From assembly GCA_905235885.1 (NCBI GenBank), contig CAJONM010000036.1:1-10365 (forward strand): a stretch of DNA of 10,365 bases, written 5' to 3'. The notes below the pieces were generated by a model. That model did no database searches. It had not been told where the DNA came from and worked only from the letters and a program-made list of their open reading frames with translations. This document shows, in pieces, positions 6,777 to 10,365 of this stretch (its first letter is position 1; each line of letters opens with the position of its first letter). Source of the stretch: an uncultured Clostridia bacterium. GTDB lineage: Bacteria > Bacillota > Clostridia > UBA1381. Both the position numbers and the translations under genes were made by a program.

Positions 6777-7907
6777 CTACCTCATATATTTTCTTATATT
6801 CGCCGCCTCAGCGGCTATTGCCTGTGCCGCGCGGTCTATCTCGTCATCGGTCGTATCGGCGCAGAAGCTTATCCTGACCGCGCCCGTTACCGCTGCCGCG
6901 CCTATCCCCATTGCCGTAAGCACATGACTGGGCTGCGGCTTATGGCTTGAGCAAGCCGAGCCTGAGGATATGTATACCTCATGCCTTTCGAGCGCGTGCA
7001 GGAGTATCTCCGATTTTATGCCCATGACCGATACATTCAGAACGCTTCCGGAATTGTACTCGTTCGAGCCGTTTACGGCTATATCCGGCACTTTTTCCTG
7101 TAGAAGCCGTATCATATATTCGCGTTTGCGGCGCATTTGCGCCATATCCGTTACCGCCGCGTCCGCCGCAGCGGCAAACGCCATTATTCCGCCGACATTT
7201 TCGGTGCCGGGACGAATTTCGCCCTGCTGCTCTCCGCCGTAGATAAGCGGCTTTATATGCTTGTTTGCCGTATACAGCGCTCCGCAGCCCTTAAACGCGT
7301 GTATCTTATGCGCGCTGATCGTTATCATATCCGCGCCGAGCTTCTCCGCGTTTATCGGAAGCTTGCAAAACGACTGCACGCAATCGCAATGCACCACCGC
7401 CTTCGGCGCGGCGGCGCGTACCATTGCCGATATTTCCTCTACAGGCTGTATCACGCCCGTTTCGTTATTTACATGCATAACGCTTACCAATATGGTATCT
7501 TCCGTTATATAAGAACGCAGCCTTCCCGTATCGACCCGTCCGTCTGCGCCGACATCGGCGTATATGACATCAAAGTCCTCCTCTTCAAGCTGCCCTGCCG
7601 CCGCAAGCACTGACGGATGCTCTGTTTTCGATACTATAACACGCTTGCCCTGCCGCCGCTTCGCGCGCGCTGTGCCTATAACGGCAAGATTATTTGCCTC
7701 CGTGCCGCCGGATGTAAAATATACCCCTTTAAAATCACCGCCAAGCTTTTGCGCGATCGTCTTTCGCGCACTGATCAGCTGCTTTTCGGCGCGAAGCCCA
7801 ACACCGTGCATAGACGACGGGTTCCCGAACTCCTCCGCCGACGCGAGCATCGCCTTTACAGCCGCCTCGCACGGCTTTGTCGTAGCGGCGTTATCTAAAT
7901 ATATCAT
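6777..7907 (-). CDS. Cysteine desulfurase, NifS/IscS family (NifZ-like partner of ThiI)
   Basis: This PLP enzyme converts cysteine to alanine and carries the released sulfur as a persulfide. The 376-residue product has YLDNAATTKP at 3-12, TSGGTEANNL at 65-74, TEHPSV at 95-100, HVNNETGVIQP at 145-155, the PLP lysine K201 in SAHKIHAFKG, and the persulfide cysteine C319 in SSGSACSSHKPQPSHVL. The long SGSACSS loop marks it as a NifS/IscS-type, not SufS-type, enzyme. ATG 7907 is chosen over an in-frame ATG at 8039 that would add 44 basic residues overlapping thiN; AAAGGA lies 7 nt before 7907 and MIYLDNAATT is the canonical start. The gene begins 2 nt after the thiN stop and ends 3 nt before thiI. 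Its location suggests a dedicated ThiI sulfur donor like Bacillus NifZ, and the window holds no IscU/SufU scaffold. Oddly, residues 173-182 read HCDCVQSFCK with three cysteines beside the PLP-contacting aspartate. Confidence 0.93.
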   Translation of the reverse strand: MIYLDNAATTKPCEAAVKAMLASAEEFGNPSSMHGVGLRAEKQLISARKTIAQKLGGDFKGVYFTSGGTEANNLAVIGTARAKRRQGKRVIVSKTEHPSVLAAAGQLEEEDFDVIYADVGADGRVDTGRLRSYITEDTILVSVMHVNNETGVIQPVEEISAMVRAAAPKAVVHCDCVQSFCKLPINAEKLGADMITISAHKIHAFKGCGALYTANKHIKPLIYGGEQQGEIRPGTENVGGIMAFAAAADAAVTDMAQMRRKREYMIRLLQEKVPDIAVNGSNEYNSGSVLNVSVMGIKSEILLHALERHEVYISSGSACSSHKPQPSHVLTAMGIGAAAVTGAVRISFCADTTDDEIDRAAQAIAAEAANIRKYMR

Positions 7908-7909
7908 AT

Positions 7910-8515
7910 CTAAATCCTTTCGGTGCTGATTATTACAAGACCCATTCCGTCCGCCTCGATGCGGCATACATCGTCGGTTACGATGTTGCTTATACCTCTT
8001 GTCGAGCCGAACGCGAGAGTGTCGCCGTCCAGCCGCCATTTAAGGCCTGTACTCGTTACATTTTTAAGCTCGGAGCATAGCGGTATTACAGACAGCGTCA
8101 TTGCGCGTCTGCCGCTGATGGTCAGGCTGTCGCGGAGCAGATATATCTCGTTGTTATCATCTGCAAAATACGCGTTGTCATGAAGCGTGAGCAAAAAAAT
8201 ATCCGCGATCGTGTGGTCAAGGCGGCTGCCGCTCATACCAAGAAGCATAAGCTCATCGAAGCCGTTGTCCGCCGCGTATCTGACGGCAAGCTCACCGTCG
8301 GTAAAATCCTTGTCAGTCGGATATTTTATCACCCTCGCGTTGCCCGTATCATCGCATGAATCAAGATCGCCGATTATTATATCCGCCGCTGTTCCCAGCG
8401 GCTTTGTATGCCGCGCTCCGCCATCGGCGCAGATGATCGTATCATCATCTCTGAGTCTCCTCTTTATCGCCTCATAATCGGTTATCTCGCCGTTACCTAT
8501 CACAACCGCACGCAT
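7910..8515 (-). CDS. thiN: Thiamine pyrophosphokinase (ThiN family)
   Basis: ThiN transfers pyrophosphate from ATP to thiamine, making thiamine pyrophosphate in one step, typically from salvaged thiamine. The 201-residue product shows the catalytic-domain motifs ADGGA (30-34), IIGDLDS (47-53), TDKDFTD (67-73) and GSRLDHTIADI (96-106), whose acidic residues bind Mg-ATP. A C-terminal thiamine-binding beta domain carries LKWRLDGDTLAFGSTRGISN at about 158-177. The start at 8515 is supported by AGGAG 8 nt upstream. It overlaps the end of rpe by 23 nt, so translation of the two is likely linked. The order kinase-rsgA-rpe-thiN matches that in Bacillus subtilis (prkC-cpgA-rpe-thiN). No TPP riboswitch is visible, as expected for a gene buried in an operon. 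Confidence 0.94.
   Translation of the reverse strand: MRAVVIGNGEITDYEAIKRRLRDDDTIICADGGARHTKPLGTAADIIIGDLDSCDDTGNARVIKYPTDKDFTDGELAVRYAADNGFDELMLLGMSGSRLDHTIADIFLLTLHDNAYFADDNNEIYLLRDSLTISGRRAMTLSVIPLCSELKNVTSTGLKWRLDGDTLAFGSTRGISNIVTDDVCRIEADGMGLVIISTERI
7915..7920 (-). promoter_or_regulatory. Ribosome-binding site of the cysteine desulfurase gene
   Basis: AAAGGA on the minus strand lies 7 nt before ATG 7907 and inside the last codons of thiN. It fixes the desulfurase start against the in-frame ATG at 8039 deep within thiN. Confidence 0.7.
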
Positions 8516-9146
8516 CTTTTAATCTCCTGATATTTTCGGCTATGTCGCCGCCGAATACGGCGCTGCCGGCAACGATAACATCTGCCCCTGCCGCTATCGG
8601 CTCAGCTATATTTTCGGCATACACGCCGCCATCGACCTGTATAAGATAATCGTTTCCTGCCGCGCGGCGTACCGCTGCTATTTTCTTATCCACAGCCTTT
8701 ATATATTCCTGACCGCCGTAGCCCGGCTCAACGGTCATGCAAAGCACCATATCAGCCTTGCTTATATACGGCAGTACGGCTTCATACGGCGTGTCGGGGC
8801 TTATGGCAAGTCCTGCCTTTATCCCTCTTGCTTTTATCATATCTATACATCTGTCCGCATCCGCGGCAGCCTCGATATGGAATGTCAGCATATCTGCGCC
8901 GGCATCGATAAATCTGTCAATATACCGCTCCGGCTCTATTATCATCAAATGCACATCAAGAGTCGATCCTGTTATCCTGCGGATCGACTGTATTATAGGA
9001 AAACCGAAGCTCATATTCGGAACGAATACCCCGTCCATAACATCAATATGGATCCAATCCGCTCCTGCCGCCTCGACCTGCTTTATCTCCTCGCCAAGCT
9101 TTGAAATATCCGCCGCCAATATAGACGGTGATAGTATTATTCCCAT
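8493..9146 (-). CDS. rpe: Ribulose-phosphate 3-epimerase
   Basis: Rpe interconverts ribulose 5-phosphate and xylulose 5-phosphate in the non-oxidative pentose phosphate pathway. The 217-residue TIM barrel contains LSPSILAAD (5-13), WIHIDVMDG (31-39), DVHLM (64-68), TVEPGYGGQ (138-146) and QVDGGV (170-175), and ends with VAGSAVFGG for phosphate binding. The metal ligands H33, D35, H66 and D172 are all present; D35 and D172 are the expected acid-base pair. The longer in-frame start at 9203 would overlap rsgA by 50 nt and add 19 residues not seen in this family. ATG 9146 gives MGIILSPSILAAD and has AAGGAG 11 nt upstream, 7 nt past the rsgA stop. It overlaps thiN by 23 nt at its 3' end. Confidence 0.95.
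   Translation of the reverse strand: MGIILSPSILAADISKLGEEIKQVEAAGADWIHIDVMDGVFVPNMSFGFPIIQSIRRITGSTLDVHLMIIEPERYIDRFIDAGADMLTFHIEAAADADRCIDMIKARGIKAGLAISPDTPYEAVLPYISKADMVLCMTVEPGYGGQEYIKAVDKKIAAVRRAAGNDYLIQVDGGVYAENIAEPIAAGADVIVAGSAVFGGDIAENIRRLKDACGCDR
8524..8528 (-). promoter_or_regulatory. thiN ribosome-binding site within rpe
   Basis: AGGAG on the minus strand lies 8 nt before ATG 8515, inside the rpe coding sequence. Its strength and ideal spacing support the 23-nt rpe/thiN overlap as real, rather than a later thiN start, and the ThiN sequence is family-like from residue 1. Confidence 0.7.
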
Positions 9147-9153
9147 TTCGGCA

Positions 9154-10005
9154 TTAGCTCCTTTTGCTCCTTTGTAATTCGTATAATCTGCGATACGACT
9201 CATACCTTGACGCCGCTATTTCTCCCGACCTCACAAGCTCCTTTACGGCACAGTCCGGCTCGTCCATATGCGCGCAGCCTCTGAAGCGGCATTTGCCGTC
9301 CATTTCGCGCATTTCGGGGAAATACCCGGCAAGCTCGCCCTCGGATATATCCTCCGGCTCTACCGATGAAAAGCCGGGCGTATCCATAACATATCCGCCA
9401 TCCTCTGTGGCAAACAGCTCCACATGGCGCGTGGTATGTCTGCCGCGACTTATCTTCTCCGACACTCTGCCCGTCTCAAGCTCACTGCCGGTTATGATCG
9501 TAAGCAAGCTCGATTTGCCAACGCCGCTTACGCCGGCAAACACCGCTATCCTGCCTTTTATCAGGGAAAACAGCTCATCCGTTCCCTCGCCCGTTTCTGC
9601 CGATACGCAAACGGCTCTGTAGCCTGCCCTTGTATACAGCTCTTTAAGCCCGGCGGCGGATGCAAGATCGCATTTATTTATACATACGATCGGTTCGATG
9701 CCGTTTATTTCGGCATTAACCAGCATCTTGTCTATCACCGACACATTAGGCTCCGGGCTCGCCGCCGCCGCGACAATGACGATCATATCTATGTTTGCCA
9801 CCGCCGGACGGATCAGCTTTGACCGCCGCGGATAGATAGAAATTACCGTTCCTTTGCCGTTTTTTACATCTATCTCGACTTCATCGCCTATCATCGGCAC
9901 GATATGCTCCTTGCGAAATCTGCCGCGCGCGCGGCATTCAAATTCGCCCTGCTCGGTGCGGACATAGTAAAATCCGCCTATGCCTTTATATATCGTTCCG
10001 CGCAT
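9154..10005 (-). CDS. rsgA: Ribosome small subunit-dependent GTPase A
   Basis: RsgA is a circularly permuted GTPase that acts in late maturation of the 30S ribosomal subunit; in Bacillus it (CpgA) is also a substrate of the PrkC kinase. The 283-residue product has an N-terminal OB fold (about 1-65) and the GTPase motifs in permuted order: G4 NKCD (110-113), G5 SAETGEG (135-141), G1 GVSGVGKSS (158-166), G2 RHTTRH (189-194), G3 DTPGF (208-212). The C-terminal zinc site is complete: C239, C244, H246 and C252 in CRFRGCAHMDEPDC. Its ATG overlaps the kinase stop by one base (TGATG). No Shine-Dalgarno sequence is visible before it, so translation probably depends on termination-reinitiation from the kinase gene. 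The N-terminus MRGTIYKGIGGFYYV is typical, so no alternative start is needed. Confidence 0.97.
   Translation of the reverse strand: MRGTIYKGIGGFYYVRTEQGEFECRARGRFRKEHIVPMIGDEVEIDVKNGKGTVISIYPRRSKLIRPAVANIDMIVIVAAAASPEPNVSVIDKMLVNAEINGIEPIVCINKCDLASAAGLKELYTRAGYRAVCVSAETGEGTDELFSLIKGRIAVFAGVSGVGKSSLLTIITGSELETGRVSEKISRGRHTTRHVELFATEDGGYVMDTPGFSSVEPEDISEGELAGYFPEMREMDGKCRFRGCAHMDEPDCAVKELVRSGEIAASRYESYRRLYELQRSKRS
9158..9163 (-). promoter_or_regulatory. rpe ribosome-binding site
   Basis: AAGGAG on the minus strand, at the very end of rsgA, lies 11 nt before ATG 9146. An ATG at 9154 is nearer but is in a different frame. The site supports the shorter Rpe over the 236-residue frame opening at 9203. 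Confidence 0.6.
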
Positions 10006-10365
10006 CAGAATGTGACCGTTTTATCGCTTATCTTAGCGCCGTCTATATACGCCTGTATGCTTACGCTGCCGCTGAACGGTATCTCAACGGCTATCTGACC
10101 CTCAGACTTTGAATGGACCGCGTTATGCACTGTCGTGCCGTTGGCGATTATCTGAACGCTTATGGTGTCATTTTGTATATCCGACGGTATCTTTACCTTG
10201 TACACATTTCCCGTCGGCGCACTCTGCTGCTCCGTCGGCGCGGCTGATGCCGCCGGTATCAGCGGCTCGTTATTCGTTGCCGCTACGACTCCGTTTGATA
10301 TTACAAGCGATACCGCCGTCCCTGTTTTGACGGATATGTTCGCGGCAGGGCTTTGGTTTATTGTC
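10005..10365 (-). CDS. PASTA-domain serine/threonine protein kinase, C-terminal part (cut by window edge)
   Basis: The visible 119 residues are the extracellular tail of a PknB/PrkC/Stk1-type kinase. The first portion, TINQSPAANISVKTGTAV then SLVISNG, is the end of a PASTA domain, the module that binds peptidoglycan fragments or lipid II outside the cell. A linker rich in Ala, Pro, Thr and Gln follows (about residues 26-50), then a beta-rich final domain of about 65 residues (VYKVKIPSDIQND...QIIANG...GSVSIQAYIDGAKISDKTVTF), like the extra C-terminal immunoglobulin-like domain in Firmicutes PASTA kinases. The frame is open to the window edge, so the kinase domain, membrane helix and earlier PASTA repeats lie outside; a GTG at 10205 is not a real start. 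The location just upstream of rsgA, with a 1-nt overlap, matches the prkC-rsgA order in Bacillus. The kinase identity is inferred from the PASTA remnant and synteny. Confidence 0.88.
   Translation of the reverse strand, partial: TINQSPAANISVKTGTAVSLVISNGVVAATNNEPLIPAASAAPTEQQSAPTGNVYKVKIPSDIQNDTISVQIIANGTTVHNAVHSKSEGQIAVEIPFSGSVSIQAYIDGAKISDKTVTF

Noticed and set aside
7908..8039. A 44-residue N-terminal extension of the cysteine desulfurase
   Set aside because: The extension is basic, is out of frame within the conserved C-terminal domain of ThiN, and has no family match. A good ribosome-binding site precedes ATG 7907.
1..10365. Signs of mobile elements, CRISPR repeats, tRNA genes or phage genes
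   Set aside because: None found: coding density is very high, gaps are under about 93 bp, all genes are core housekeeping families on one strand, and no direct-repeat array or long terminal inverted repeat was seen.

Overview
The window is a stretch of core chromosome from a Gram-positive anaerobe, most likely class Clostridia. The evidence is a PASTA-type Ser/Thr kinase upstream of rsgA-rpe-thiN (the order known from Bacillus and many clostridia), a LexA box of the Firmicutes type (CGAAC-N4-GTTCG) in front of recA, an HPr with both His15 and the regulatory Ser46, a ThiI without a rhodanese domain next to its own cysteine desulfurase, and a lipobox-bearing solute-binding lipoprotein. Base composition looks mid-range (about half G+C by eye), yet isoleucine is written mostly with ATA codons. 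All twelve genes are on the minus strand, so the window is described from high to low coordinates.

Region 1 (10365 to 5110) is a tightly packed, probably co-transcribed run: the 3' end of a PASTA kinase gene, then rsgA, rpe, thiN, a NifS/IscS-type cysteine desulfurase, thiI and pncC (CinA C-terminal domain only). Adjacent genes overlap by 1, 23 or 4 nt or are separated by 2 to 7 nt. The genes cover envelope signalling and ribosome maturation (kinase, RsgA), the pentose phosphate pathway (Rpe), thiamine pyrophosphate formation (ThiN), sulfur transfer to tRNA (desulfurase and ThiI) and NMN recycling (PncC).

Region 2 (5109 to 3552) holds recA, which has its own promoter with textbook -35 and -10 hexamers and a perfect LexA operator just downstream of the -10, followed by ptsH (HPr), which has a weaker candidate promoter and ends at a hairpin terminator.

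Region 3 (3536 to 1) holds uvrC, a family 5 peptide/nickel-type solute-binding lipoprotein whose start overlaps uvrC by 17 nt, and the first 14 codons of a BaiN/HI0933-like flavoprotein. There are no tRNA or rRNA genes, insertion sequences, CRISPR arrays or phage genes. No intergenic gap exceeds about 93 bp, so there is no unexplained long non-coding stretch.

I do not see a new biological system here. The items most worth a second look are the recA control region, the hairpin directly before the uvrC ribosome-binding site, the HPr gene lodged between two DNA-repair genes, the orphan solute-binding protein, and a cysteine cluster near the PLP site of the desulfurase. Several true starts lie inside longer open frames, and the coordinates given are the corrected ones.
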